Origin: Ktedonobacteraceae bacterium
GTDB lineage: Bacteria > Chloroflexota > Ktedonobacteria > Ktedonobacterales > Ktedonobacteraceae
Length of the DNA: 7,080 bases
Reading direction: 5' to 3'
Assembly (NCBI GenBank): GCA_014896635.1
Contig: JADBKA010000249.1
Location: forward strand, 1-7,080
The notes beneath the pieces were generated by a model, which was not told where the DNA came from, did not search any database, and saw only the letters and a program-made list of their open reading frames with translations. This document shows positions 7,015 through 7,080 of the stretch, one piece after another (the first letter of the stretch is position 1; every line of letters starts with the position of its first letter). The position numbers were made by a program, and so were the translations under genes.

Positions 7015-7080
7015 TCATGTGTGCAGCAGCACTTCAGCCTCTTCAGAGCGCGCCGTGCTCCAATCCAGCACGTCGGCCAG
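7015..7080 (-). CDS. C-terminal end of an unidentified gene (partial, continues beyond the window)
   Basis: Reading the minus strand from the window edge, one frame is open for 21 codons and ends in TGA at 7015-7017. The peptide begins LADVLDWSTARSEE and ends EVLLHT, a composition like a real, mildly acidic protein tail. A terminator-like hairpin lies downstream on the same strand (6796-6833), which suits a gene end here. The piece is too short to name a family. It points the same way as the helicase-methylase operon but is 414 bases away, with repeats and a separate promoter candidate between, so it is probably a separate transcription unit. The plus-strand frames here are also open, so a plus-strand gene starting near 7017-7021 remains an alternative. 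Confidence 0.42.
   Translation of the reverse strand: MADVLDWSTARSEEAEVLLHT

Noticed and set aside
7017..7080. Start of a plus-strand gene after ggag
   Set aside because: The site is only 2 nt from the ATG, and the translated residues look less protein-like than the minus-strand tail. It is kept only as an alternative.

Overview
The window is high in G+C, with very G+C-rich coding sequence and A+T-richer intergenic stretches. Both complete genes lie on the minus strand, and together they occupy positions 167-6600. They form a two-gene operon of the kind found in bacterial and archaeal defence islands. The upstream gene (3040-6600) encodes a large SNF2/DEAH-type helicase-translocase with a C-terminal DUF3883/NOV_C-type domain. 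The downstream gene (167-3031) encodes a DUF1156 Zn-ribbon DNA methyltransferase of the COG1743 type. The methylase ATG lies 8 bases after the helicase stop, and its ribosome binding site is built from the last two helicase codons, so the two are very probably made together.

The likely source is a G+C-rich bacterium. The short dispersed-repeat style of the flanks (GCAAGGGTCGCC-type hairpins) and the protein types remind me of Chloroflexota, especially Ktedonobacteria. That is an impression from memory, not proof.

Layout from left to right on the plus strand. Positions 1-166 are non-coding, with two 19-bp tandem units and a strong hairpin repeat, and lie downstream of the operon. The methylase follows at 167-3031 and the helicase at 3040-6600. 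Positions 6601-7014 form a 414-bp intergenic region. Its half nearest the helicase is A+T-rich and holds a TATAAT box overlapped by a perfect 14-bp palindrome. Its middle holds a terminator-like hairpin with T-rich tracts and an inverted, near-identical copy of the left-flank repeat. The last 66 bases (7015-7080) probably hold the C-terminal end of another minus-strand gene.

Working model: the methylase marks host DNA, and the helicase, whose C-terminus carries a D...ExK pattern, translocates on unmarked DNA and may cut it. This would be a restriction-modification-like unit with modification, motor and possible nuclease in only two polypeptides. The families are recognised from motifs; the joint function is inference. 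Other subunits could lie outside the window.
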